Source: Roseburia sp. 831b
GTDB lineage: Bacteria > Bacillota > Clostridia > Lachnospirales > Lachnospiraceae
NCBI RefSeq assembly: GCF_001940165.2
Contig: NZ_CP135162.1
Location: 2,013,501-2,077,500, forward strand
Length of the DNA: 64,000 nucleotides
Direction: 5' to 3'
Position 1 is the first letter of the stretch. Each line of letters starts with the position of its first letter. Both the position numbers and the translations under genes were made by a program. Shown in pieces: positions 1-7,728 of this stretch. The notes beneath the pieces were generated by a model, which was not told the origin of the DNA, did no database searches, and saw only the letters and a list, made by a program, of their open reading frames with translations.

Positions 1-46
1 ATGCCACAAACACAGACAGAACCAAAATTAAAACATAACTATTCAT
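1..46 (-). CDS. SMR/EamA-like small transporter, second subunit (partial, 5' end only)
   Basis: Only the first 15 codons are inside the window; they read MNSYVLILVLSVFVA, the start of a hydrophobic helix. The ATG (44-46 on the plus strand) overlaps the last codons and TAG stop of the preceding small-transporter gene in another frame, an ATGAATAG overlap typical of translationally coupled subunits. Paired, overlapping SMR genes are the arrangement of heterodimeric flippases such as ArnE/ArnF, so this is inferred to be the partner subunit. No clear ribosome binding site is needed if coupling is used. Most of the gene lies outside the window, so the assignment rests on position and hydrophobicity only. 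Confidence 0.5.
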   Translation of the reverse strand, partial: MNSYVLILVLSVFVA

Positions 47-413
47 CTTCACTATTCACAATCATTGTCCCGATAATGACAATGATGACTCCTATCGCAT
101 TTTGTAAATTGATTTTTTCCTGAAAAAATACAGTGGCAAAAAGAAGCGTCCACAAAAGCCCAATCGCACGGTTTGCGTATGCGACCGAAATCGGGAAACA
201 CTTAATCATTTGCTGCCAAAGGATTGCATAAATGCCTAATATGCCAATCTCTACCGCATAAAGCAGTAAAAACTGCCAGCTTAAAAAGGTCTGTCTGGAT
301 GCAAATTTTGCCACAACCGTGGAAAACGAATAAATTGCCACAATTGCCTGAATTGCTATTATCTGAAGAAAAAATTCGAATTTCTTTTTCGTCTGTTTCA
401 CATCACTCACCAT
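39..413 (-). CDS. SMR/EamA-like small membrane transporter (ArnE-like flippase subunit)
   Basis: A 124-residue protein with four predicted membrane helices (about residues 15-35, 45-65, 78-97, 101-119) and short polar ends, the size and layout of the small multidrug resistance family. The third helix region AYANRAIGLLWT and the following FFQEKINLQNAIGVIIVIIG resemble EamA/SMR halves. The start overlaps the stop of the upstream aminotransferase/ATP-grasp gene at position 413, so it is in the same operon. In glycan loci such proteins flip undecaprenyl-phosphate sugars (ArnE/ArnF). The neighbouring ArnC-like and GT-C-like genes make that role likely here, but a drug or metabolite transporter cannot be excluded. 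Confidence 0.75.
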   Translation of the reverse strand: MVSDVKQTKKKFEFFLQIIAIQAIVAIYSFSTVVAKFASRQTFLSWQFLLLYAVEIGILGIYAILWQQMIKCFPISVAYANRAIGLLWTLLFATVFFQEKINLQNAIGVIIVIIGTMIVNSEDE

Positions 414-2719
414 TACATTTCATATTTCTCATCATCGTTTAGAAGCCACAAAAACTTGTCTTTCTTTTTGCAAGATAAGATATAATATCCTAATCTGCTT
501 GAGCTGTCAACAATTGCATGAGCACCTGGTTTTTCTAACTCACTCACAAAACGAATACTCTCTGGTGCCTCGCATTTCACACGCTCTAGATTCTGCAAAT
601 CTTTCTCGTCAAAAATGAAACGAATGATAGCATGCTCAGGCTCCTTTTTTCTGGAAAAATCCGGTTCTATTCCCATTGCTGCTTCAATTACCATCTTCAC
701 AAAATCATAGCCGGTTGACAGGTAAACCAGGTCGGAACCGATGCAGTCACCTCCCATTCTTGCCCCAATCTCAATGATACGGACTTCACCTTCCGGTGTG
801 ATTTTGAACTCGGAATGGGTTGCACTATCGGTAATCCCCAAGGCATCCAGTGCTTTTGTAAGTTCTGCCTTTATTTTTTGCATCATCTCATCCGAAAGCC
901 CCGCCGGCTCAATATGTCCATTTTCAATAAAATGTGGTGCACCTGTCGTGGATTTTCGTGTTGCAGTCAGAAAATGATGCGTTCCATGGTAAGTAATGCC
1001 TTCCATGCTGAATTCTTTTCCCTCGATATACTCTTCCACAATCGCTGCCTTTTCAAAAGAAACGGACATGGCAGCCTCTAGTGCCTGCTGCAACTCCTCT
1101 TTTCTTTCTACCTTCGTCACTGCCCTGCTTCCAGAACGATCCGTTGGTTTCACAATTACCGGAAATGTATTTATATTTGTCATTGCATCCTGAATATCAG
1201 AATACTTTTCAAATTTTGGTGTCGGAACGCCGGCCTTAAAAAATGCAGTTCTCATCAGAAACTTATTCGTGGATTTTTCTACACAGTCAAGTGAATTCCC
1301 CGGCAAATGCATCTTTTCTGCTACATAGTTTACCGTCACAGTTGCCAAATCTGATGCGATTGAGGTAATGCCATCAATTCCGATTTCCTGACACTTTTTT
1401 AAGATTTCTTCTTTTTCTATGATACTGATTGGATAAAAATAATCCGCTGTTTTTTCCCCGATATCTCCACATTTCCATGCAAAAACATGTGTCTCATAAC
1501 CTAGTTCTTTTGCTTTTAAAATCAACGGATTCTGGAAACTGTTTGCACCGATGATGGCAAGTTTTTTCTTCTGCTGTGGTCTTTGATTCTTTTTTTTATA
1601 AAAGTCACGAACTGTCTGAATTACTTTTTCACAGTCCTCTTCTTTCATTCCATAATACATCGGAAGACGAAGCAGACGTTCGCTTTCTCTCGTGGTGTAA
1701 ATATCTTCCCCGGCAAACCTGCCAAATTTCTTTCCTGCTTCCGAAGAATGCAATGGCACATAGTGGAATACTGCCTGTATTTCATGTTCCTTCAAATATG
1801 TAATAAGCGCCGTGCGCTCCTCTAGATCCTTTGCCTTTATGTAATACATATGGGCATTGTGCTCACAGCCTTCCGGAATATATGGTCTAGTAAGAAATCC
1901 TTCCTGCTCCAACTGTTCCAGACCCGCATGATAATGGTTCCAGGTTGCAAGACGGTTCTCATTGATTTCATCTGCGCAGTTAAGTTCCCCCCATAAATAT
2001 GCTGCATTAATTTCACTTGGCAGATAGGAAGAGCCCTGATTTACCCAGGTGTATTTATCCACCTGTCCACGGAAAAATTTACTACGGTTTGTCCCTTTTT
2101 CACGCAAAATCTCCGCCTGTTCCACATCGTCCTGATTGTGAAGCAGGATGGCTCCACCCTCTCCCATACTATAATTTTTCGTCTCATGGAAACTAAAACA
2201 GCCAATATCGCCAATGGTTCCAAGTGCTTTTCCTTTATAGGTTGACATAACACCTTGTGCTGCATCCTCTATTACAAGAAGGTGATGTTTCTTTGCAATT
2301 GCTAAAATGGTGTCCATCTCACATGCCACACCAGCGTAATGCACCGGAACAATTGCCTTCGTCCGCTCTGTAATTGCTGCCTCAATCTTAGTTTCATCTA
2401 GGTTCATTGTATCTGGGCGGATATCCACAAACACAATAGATGCACCACGAAGTACAAACGCATTTGCTGTGGACGTAAACGTAAAGGATGGCATAATCAC
2501 CTCGTCACCAGGCTTAATATCTGCAAGCAATGCTGCCATCTCCAGTGCCGATGAACCAGAAGTCGTAAGTAAGACTTTTTCACAGGAAAAACGCTTTTCC
2601 AGCCAGCCGCTGCATCTTTCCGTATAAGGTCCATCCCCACAAATCTTATGATGCTTAATTGCATCTTCCACATATTCTATCTCAGGTCCCACAAAAGGAG
2701 GGACATTAAACTCTATCAT
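413..2719 (-). CDS. Sugar aminotransferase (DegT/WecE-like) fused to ATP-grasp ligase
   Basis: A two-domain protein of 768 residues. Residues about 1-375 are a DegT/DnrJ/EryC1/StrS PLP aminotransferase closest in look to WecE/RffA (dTDP-4-keto-6-deoxyglucose to a 4-amino sugar), with the PLP lysine at about 181 in FHETKNYS and the VIEDAAQG motif before it. Residues about 385-760 are an ATP-grasp domain: Rossmann-like start KLAIIGANS, then IVKPTDRSGSRAV, EEYIEGKEFSMEG and the metal-binding end IIEIGARMGGDCIGSDL. ATP-grasp enzymes join a carboxylate to an amine, so the fusion may make a 4-amino sugar and then acylate it with an amino acid; this is inference. The first ATG (2728) sits one base from AAAGG, so Met4 at 2719, 10 nt downstream, is the better start. 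Only 15 nt follow the upstream gene. Confidence 0.88.
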   Translation of the reverse strand: MIEFNVPPFVGPEIEYVEDAIKHHKICGDGPYTERCSGWLEKRFSCEKVLLTTSGSSALEMAALLADIKPGDEVIMPSFTFTSTANAFVLRGASIVFVDIRPDTMNLDETKIEAAITERTKAIVPVHYAGVACEMDTILAIAKKHHLLVIEDAAQGVMSTYKGKALGTIGDIGCFSFHETKNYSMGEGGAILLHNQDDVEQAEILREKGTNRSKFFRGQVDKYTWVNQGSSYLPSEINAAYLWGELNCADEINENRLATWNHYHAGLEQLEQEGFLTRPYIPEGCEHNAHMYYIKAKDLEERTALITYLKEHEIQAVFHYVPLHSSEAGKKFGRFAGEDIYTTRESERLLRLPMYYGMKEEDCEKVIQTVRDFYKKKNQRPQQKKKLAIIGANSFQNPLILKAKELGYETHVFAWKCGDIGEKTADYFYPISIIEKEEILKKCQEIGIDGITSIASDLATVTVNYVAEKMHLPGNSLDCVEKSTNKFLMRTAFFKAGVPTPKFEKYSDIQDAMTNINTFPVIVKPTDRSGSRAVTKVERKEELQQALEAAMSVSFEKAAIVEEYIEGKEFSMEGITYHGTHHFLTATRKSTTGAPHFIENGHIEPAGLSDEMMQKIKAELTKALDALGITDSATHSEFKITPEGEVRIIEIGARMGGDCIGSDLVYLSTGYDFVKMVIEAAMGIEPDFSRKKEPEHAIIRFIFDEKDLQNLERVKCEAPESIRFVSELEKPGAHAIVDSSSRLGYYILSCKKKDKFLWLLNDDEKYEM

Positions 2720-2734
2720 ATCTATCATGCCTTT

Positions 2735-4132
2735 CTAAATTAAGTACAAATATTTTTTTAATAAAAATAGACAAAGTACCGGTCCAAGCATGCCACATAA
2801 CAGTATCACACGATATACAACATCACGTATTTTCTCTTTCGTTGAAATTTTTTCCATAATTCCCTTCGTCGTCACAAAATCCACGAAAGTACACCCGCCC
2901 GTTGTCACAAAATACATCAGTGGAATTAACATTGGCATGATGTATCTGCCCTGTGGCTGAAAATCGTTGTAATACGAATAATACACGCTTAAAAGAACCG
3001 GAATCACCATGTTGATTCCAAATGTCACCTCAAGTAAAATGCGCTTCTTATCCCGGATTCTTGTCTTTCGAAAAGAGGAACTTCCGTATTGTAAGAGGCA
3101 CATCAAGAGTGCGAATGCAATTGTAAAAATGTAGAGCCAGTACATTCTATTCAACGGAATAATTGCAAATGTACCCAATATACCAGAAAAGCTCATTAAT
3201 GTTGTCTTAATCCATCTTCTTGTAATCAGCATTTCTGGCAGAGACTCTCCCACATTTTCCGAGTTTTCCAACTGTGATGGCTTAAATCCATCCATTGCAT
3301 ACTCTTGTGCATACTCATTCTCTGTCTGCATTCCCAGAAAATCGCCGTCATAAGTCATCGCATTATGAACAAACCACCACCCTGCTATTGCAACTGCAAT
3401 TGCTGTGATTATAATACCTTTTTTCCAAAATGCATACCAATCTATATTTTTAGCGCCTTTTAAAAACCATGATACAATATATAAAATCACACTAGTAAGC
3501 AGGAATCCGTACGCATTATAATAGGATAATGCGCAGACTCCTATCCCCACTCCAAGCAAAATTACACTTTTCCAATTCCACTCACTCTCTAGCCCTGATA
3601 TCCATGCATAGATAATCACAGAAATTGAGAAAAGTGCAAGCGAGTCATTGTTTAAATAACTGCCAAGATACACCACCTGCGGCAACATTGTTGCAGAAAC
3701 AATAAATATCCATCTCTGCTTTGCACCGCAAAACAACTTATGACCAATTTTAATTACCATAACTGCCATTGCCGTTCCGCATAAAACACTCGTAAATCTT
3801 GCCGCCACATAAAGCGCCATCAAATCCGTTGTAAAATAAGATGCCATTTTCACAAAAACTGCGCTTATCATATAAGACAAAATTGGCATAAATGCATAGG
3901 ATATCCCCCATATTCCATTTCGAATGGACGGATCTCCGCCATGTGGCAGTTTATGATTCTCCACCAAATACCGACAGATGTCCATCTTCATTTCCTCATC
4001 CGGGGCTCCCATCGCTGGAATCGAACAGGACCATGCCAAAAGCAGACCAAATACAAACACGACAAATAATCTCTCTAGATACTTTTCCTTTTTCTGATAT
4101 TTTTTCATTTCAACAATATTTCCATTACCCAT
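2735..4132 (-). CDS. Polytopic GT-C-like membrane protein (DUF2142/GT39-like)
   Basis: A 465-residue protein with about 10-11 membrane helices. After the first helix there is an extracytoplasmic loop with the acidic motif GAPDEEMKMDI, and near the C-terminus the motif QPQGRYIMPMLIP; both are typical of the DUF2142 family and recall GT-C glycosyltransferases (GT39, ArnT), where acidic residues in the first outer loop bind the lipid-phosphate sugar donor. It is first in the operon leading to the aminotransferase fusion and the SMR pair, and lies next to a divergent GtrB/ArnC-like enzyme. The likely role is transfer of a polyprenyl-phosphate sugar to a surface glycan outside the membrane. Start at 4132 follows GGAG with 10 nt spacing. 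The substrate is unknown. Confidence 0.75.
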   Translation of the reverse strand: MGNGNIVEMKKYQKKEKYLERLFVVFVFGLLLAWSCSIPAMGAPDEEMKMDICRYLVENHKLPHGGDPSIRNGIWGISYAFMPILSYMISAVFVKMASYFTTDLMALYVAARFTSVLCGTAMAVMVIKIGHKLFCGAKQRWIFIVSATMLPQVVYLGSYLNNDSLALFSISVIIYAWISGLESEWNWKSVILLGVGIGVCALSYYNAYGFLLTSVILYIVSWFLKGAKNIDWYAFWKKGIIITAIAVAIAGWWFVHNAMTYDGDFLGMQTENEYAQEYAMDGFKPSQLENSENVGESLPEMLITRRWIKTTLMSFSGILGTFAIIPLNRMYWLYIFTIAFALLMCLLQYGSSSFRKTRIRDKKRILLEVTFGINMVIPVLLSVYYSYYNDFQPQGRYIMPMLIPLMYFVTTGGCTFVDFVTTKGIMEKISTKEKIRDVVYRVILLCGMLGPVLCLFLLKKYLYLI

Positions 4133-4240
4133 TTCACTCTATCTCCATACTTTACTACTTTCCTGCACCTCTAAGTATATATCCTTAATATGAAGAATTT
4201 TTTAAAATTTATATCTCATACTTTATCTCTATCTTTTTTG

Positions 4241-4249
4241 TGCTATAAT
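4241..4249 (+). promoter_or_regulatory. Extended -10 promoter of the GtrB-like gene
   Basis: TGCTATAAT at 4241-4249 is a perfect extended -10 element (TGnTATAAT). No good -35 is seen 17 nt upstream, which extended -10 promoters tolerate. The leader to the ATG at 4394 would be about 138 nt and AT-rich. Confidence 0.5.
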
Positions 4250-4262
4250 GCTACGGTGATAT

Positions 4263-4291
4263 ATTATAAAACAATAAATTTTTAATTACAA
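4263..4291 (-). promoter_or_regulatory. Promoter of the 4132-to-1 minus operon
   Basis: Reading the minus strand, TTGTAA (4286-4291) and TATAAT (4263-4268) are separated by exactly 17 nt, a good sigma-A match. It would give a leader of about 125 nt before the GT-C-like gene. It lies only 14 nt from the -10 box of the divergent promoter. Confidence 0.6.
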
Positions 4292-4393
4292 CAAACGATA
4301 TCTTAGTATTTTATTAAAATTATATGACAAAATGTTACATTTCATATTGTTATCGTTATTTATCATTATATTGTAAGGAGTCTCTAACTAATT

Positions 4394-5314
4394 ATGAAAA
4401 AATTATCTATTATTGTACCTGTTTACTATAATGCAGAAAATCTGCTTCCCCTATACAATGACCTCCGTGAAAAGGTCTTTGCGAAACTCACCTGGAATTA
4501 TGAGCTCGTTCTTGTCGACGACGGTTCGAAAGATGCTTCTTATTCCGTCATGCAGGAGCTTGCAAAATTAGATTCCAAGATTGTTCTGGTAAAATTATCC
4601 CGTAACTTTGGCGAACATGCCGCCATTCTTGCAGGCCTTTCGAAATGCAGCGGCGACTGTGCTGTCAGAAAAGCAGCTGACCTTCAGGAACCATCCGAAA
4701 TGATTCTTGACATGTTGGAAAAATATGAGACTGGAAATAAGGTCGTACTCGCAACACGTGCAGACCGCGATGAGCCAGCCACACAAAAGGCCCTCTCTTC
4801 ATTGTATGCGACCATCATGCAAAAAATTGCACTTCCAACCATGCCAAAAGGCGGATTCGACAGTTTCCTAATTGACCGTCAGATTATTGACCTTCTCGTT
4901 GATATGCAGGAAAAAAACACTTCCCTTATGGGACAGGTACTATGGAGCGGTTTTCAGACTGCAACCGTTCCATATACCAGAAGAAAGCGAACCATTGGGA
5001 CTTCAAGATGGACCTTTTCCAAAAAAGTGAAATTAGCGCTTGATTCCTTTTACGGTTTTTCCAGTTTTCCAATTAAGTTGGTCAGTGGCATCGGTATTCT
5101 AACTTCCTTTGCTTCTGTTATATTATTAATTGTAACCCTGGTTCATAAGTGCATGGGAATTATCACGGCGGAGGGCTATGCATCCTTACTTATCATTCTT
5201 TTGATGGGAATTGGACTTATTATGTTATCCCTTGGTGTTATTGGAGAGTATATCTGGCGAATCTATGATGCAACCAGGAAAAGACCTCCGTTTATTATTG
5301 ATGAACAGAAATAA
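4394..5314 (+). CDS. GtrB/ArnC-like polyprenyl-phosphate glycosyltransferase (GT2)
   Basis: A 306-residue GT2 enzyme of the DPM1/GtrB type: N-terminal GT-A domain (SIIVPVYYN, LVDDGSKD, LSRNFGEHAAI) and two C-terminal membrane helices (about 230-253 and 268-290) ending in GEYIWRIYDATRKRPPF, all family hallmarks. It should move a nucleotide-activated sugar onto undecaprenyl phosphate on the inner face of the membrane. The usual DxD of DADLQ reads AADLQ here (Ala94, Asp96), so the first Asp is replaced. It is on the opposite strand to its neighbours, has a clear AAGGAG site, its own promoter and a terminator, and faces GtrA convergently. GtrA and the GT-C-like protein would complete a three-component Gtr system. 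Confidence 0.88.
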   Translation: MKKLSIIVPVYYNAENLLPLYNDLREKVFAKLTWNYELVLVDDGSKDASYSVMQELAKLDSKIVLVKLSRNFGEHAAILAGLSKCSGDCAVRKAADLQEPSEMILDMLEKYETGNKVVLATRADRDEPATQKALSSLYATIMQKIALPTMPKGGFDSFLIDRQIIDLLVDMQEKNTSLMGQVLWSGFQTATVPYTRRKRTIGTSRWTFSKKVKLALDSFYGFSSFPIKLVSGIGILTSFASVILLIVTLVHKCMGIITAEGYASLLIILLMGIGLIMLSLGVIGEYIWRIYDATRKRPPFIIDEQK

Positions 5315-5316
5315 AA

Positions 5317-5354
5317 AAACGAGTTGCTGAAGGTTGTTCAGTAACTCGTTTTTC
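5317..5354. terminator. Bidirectional terminator between gtrB-like and gtrA-like genes
   Basis: Arms at 5319-5331 (ACGAGTTGCTGAA) and 5337-5349 (TTCAGTAACTCGT) pair over 12-13 positions with a GGTTG loop. T-rich tracts follow on both strands, so it can end both convergent transcripts. Confidence 0.9.
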
Positions 5355-5795
5355 TTATGCATTCTTTTTCTTAAAAATTAACAGCTTGCTTGCCACATAA
5401 TTTAAGACAATCACGATGACATTTGAAATAATCTTCATCCACATATCGTTGAACGACAGTACATCCACAAATACAAACATCAATGCAACATCTAGAAAAC
5501 CTGTCAGCAATCTGCAGCTGAAAAAAGAAACAATCTCCTGTATAATCACTCCAACATCTGTGCTTTTACTCTCAAATACCCAAATCTTGTTGGTAACATA
5601 GGCAAATAATACAGACAAAATCCAGGCTACACAGGTGCTTGCAACCGTATTGATTCTGAGTGGGTGTGCGCAGACATAATAGGCAATAATATTAATAACT
5701 GTTGTTCCTACACCAAAAACCAGATATAATACAAGTTCTTTATATTTTTTCCATAAATCTATCATTTTTTCTTTCATTTTTCTAATCCATTCCAT
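5355..5795 (-). CDS. GtrA-like membrane protein (predicted flippase of polyprenyl-phosphate sugar)
   Basis: A 146-residue protein with four membrane helices and a basic N-terminus, matching GtrA in length and layout; typical segments are LVLYLVFGVGTTVINIIAYYV and NVIVIVLNYVASKLLIFKK near the C-terminus. GtrA proteins are thought to flip the lipid-linked sugar made by GtrB, which is encoded convergently next door. The gene overlaps the 3' end of the upstream tandem glycosyltransferase by 14 nt, so translation is probably coupled and it belongs to the operon that starts at 10179. It ends just before a bidirectional terminator. Confidence 0.88.
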   Translation of the reverse strand: MEWIRKMKEKMIDLWKKYKELVLYLVFGVGTTVINIIAYYVCAHPLRINTVASTCVAWILSVLFAYVTNKIWVFESKSTDVGVIIQEIVSFFSCRLLTGFLDVALMFVFVDVLSFNDMWMKIISNVIVIVLNYVASKLLIFKKKNA

Positions 5796-7722
5796 TTAAA
5801 CTGTAATCATTTTTCACTCTTGAGAAGTTTGGATTATAATACGGATCTCCATATCTTAAAATATCGTTCCATTCTGTTCTCATATATTCAATCTCTGTCT
5901 GGAATCTTCGAACTTTTTCTTCGGAGTCTTCCTGTCCACGTGATTTTGACTCATAATGGTATGCTTCCACATATGGATCATATACAATGTCATATCCTGC
6001 TTTTCGCACTTTCAGGCACAAATCTACATCATTAAATGCAACAGACAGATACTCGGTAAAAGCACCAACCTCATCAAATACTGATTTGCGAATCATCATG
6101 CATGCAGCCGTCACCGCACTGTAATTCAATTGGATTGCTGCTTTATGAAGATACCCATCATGGATTCTACGACATCCCGTCAGCATGTTTGATGCTGCAC
6201 CTCTTGCATGTCCACCAATTCCCACTACAATTCCTGCATGCTGTATAGAATCATCCGGGTAATAAAGTCTTGCACCTACAATAGCAACCTCCGGCCTCTG
6301 ACAAGTTCCTAGCAATTCTTCCATCCAGTCTGGTGTCAAAATTTCAATATCATTATTTAATAAAATCAGATATTCTCCCTTTGCGAAACGTGCACCATAA
6401 TTATTAATTGCGGAATAGTTGAAAATACCATCCGATTCCCATGTCACAACCTTAACTGGCATCACACTTCCATCCTGACGGTAAAAGTACTCTTTTCCAG
6501 GTACTTCTTTATCGGTACGAATCTTCTCATAATAAGAAAATGTTTCTTCTTTTTCACTATTATTCTCAATTACAATCACTTCATAGTTATGGTAGTTAGA
6601 TTTTGCAATTGATTTCAGACATTTTTTTAAAGAATCGACTTCATCCTTACTCGGAATCAGAATTGAAATCATAGCTTCTTCCTTGACCGGATATTTTACA
6701 CGGTAAAATCCAAGATTTGGTGTCAGTTCAACTTTTCCTGGAACATTCATTCTGTTTAAATGAGCCTGAACCACCTCTTGCCCAGCATTAAATGCATAGG
6801 ATTTGCTGTCCTGGTTTGCTGCGGTAGAACCCTGATGCATTCTCCAATGATACAGGACTTTCGGAATATGCACCACCCTATGTGCCTGTTCTACACAGCG
6901 GAAAATAAAATCATAATCCTGTGCGCCATCAAACTCGCTGCGGAATCCTCCAACTTCTTGCACAATCTCCTTTTTTACTACAAAAAAGTGTGTAATATAA
7001 TTATTGGAACGCAATAAATCCAGGCTAAAATCCGGTTTGAAATGAGGTGCATAATACTCTGCTAAATTCTCCGTCACCTTATCTTCATCCGAATAAAGGA
7101 CATCTGGTGTACCTTTTTCTTCTAATTGAAAAGAACTAACCTCATTCCACTTCTGATTATAGGTCTCCCAATGAACACCAGACTGTACTATCTTTTCTGG
7201 TACAGTTATCGCTGATACCATTTCAAACAGTGCATTTGGAGCTAACAAATCATCATGGTCTAACAAGCCAATATAAGATCCTGTTGCAAGCTTGATTGCT
7301 TCATTTGTATTTTCTGCGATTCCGTCATTTTTTTCTAGCTTCTGATATTTGATTCTTGCATCTGTCTGTTGATATTTTTTTACATATTCTCCAACTTGCT
7401 TCTGATTGGACGCATCTGCAAGACATAACTCCCAGTTCGTGTAGGACTGATTCTGCACCGATTCTATCATCTGCGTCAAATATGTCTCCGGTGTGTTATA
7501 CAGTGGAACCACAATACTAATACGTGGTCTATCTTTCCAAGAATCCGATTTTTTTCTTTGTTTTTCCAGCTCTTCTTTTCCCATCGAATGTTTTTTCAGC
7601 CATTCCATATAAGAAATGTCTTCCGGCTCACTTTTTTCCTTTAATCGAATGAGAAACTCATGGAATCCATAATGCTTTAGATAGCGGATTCCTTTTAAAA
7701 TATTATATGGGGTTGGTTTCAT
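5782..7722 (-). CDS. Tandem GT2 glycosyltransferase (two GT-A domains)
   Basis: A 646-residue cytoplasmic protein with an N-terminal leader (about 1-65, including YLKHYGFHEF) and two GT2 domains. Domain one starts at RISIVVPLYNT (about 67) with DHDD at 155-158. Domain two starts at MISILIPSKDE (about 351) with NND at 456-458 and the acceptor-side motif FNDVDLCLKVRKAGYD. Such double GT2 proteins build repeating rhamnan-like backbones or side chains. It is a close paralogue of the protein at 7729-10179 and shares its leader with the plus-strand enzyme at 59064. Domain one carries an extra loop of about 40 residues (173-205, ITVPEKIVQSGVHWETYN and on) absent from the paralogues. Six nucleotides separate it from the upstream gene. 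Donor and linkage cannot be told from sequence. Confidence 0.88.
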   Translation of the reverse strand: MKPTPYNILKGIRYLKHYGFHEFLIRLKEKSEPEDISYMEWLKKHSMGKEELEKQRKKSDSWKDRPRISIVVPLYNTPETYLTQMIESVQNQSYTNWELCLADASNQKQVGEYVKKYQQTDARIKYQKLEKNDGIAENTNEAIKLATGSYIGLLDHDDLLAPNALFEMVSAITVPEKIVQSGVHWETYNQKWNEVSSFQLEEKGTPDVLYSDEDKVTENLAEYYAPHFKPDFSLDLLRSNNYITHFFVVKKEIVQEVGGFRSEFDGAQDYDFIFRCVEQAHRVVHIPKVLYHWRMHQGSTAANQDSKSYAFNAGQEVVQAHLNRMNVPGKVELTPNLGFYRVKYPVKEEAMISILIPSKDEVDSLKKCLKSIAKSNYHNYEVIVIENNSEKEETFSYYEKIRTDKEVPGKEYFYRQDGSVMPVKVVTWESDGIFNYSAINNYGARFAKGEYLILLNNDIEILTPDWMEELLGTCQRPEVAIVGARLYYPDDSIQHAGIVVGIGGHARGAASNMLTGCRRIHDGYLHKAAIQLNYSAVTAACMMIRKSVFDEVGAFTEYLSVAFNDVDLCLKVRKAGYDIVYDPYVEAYHYESKSRGQEDSEEKVRRFQTEIEYMRTEWNDILRYGDPYYNPNFSRVKNDYSLNGMD

Positions 7723-7728
7723 TTTTTC

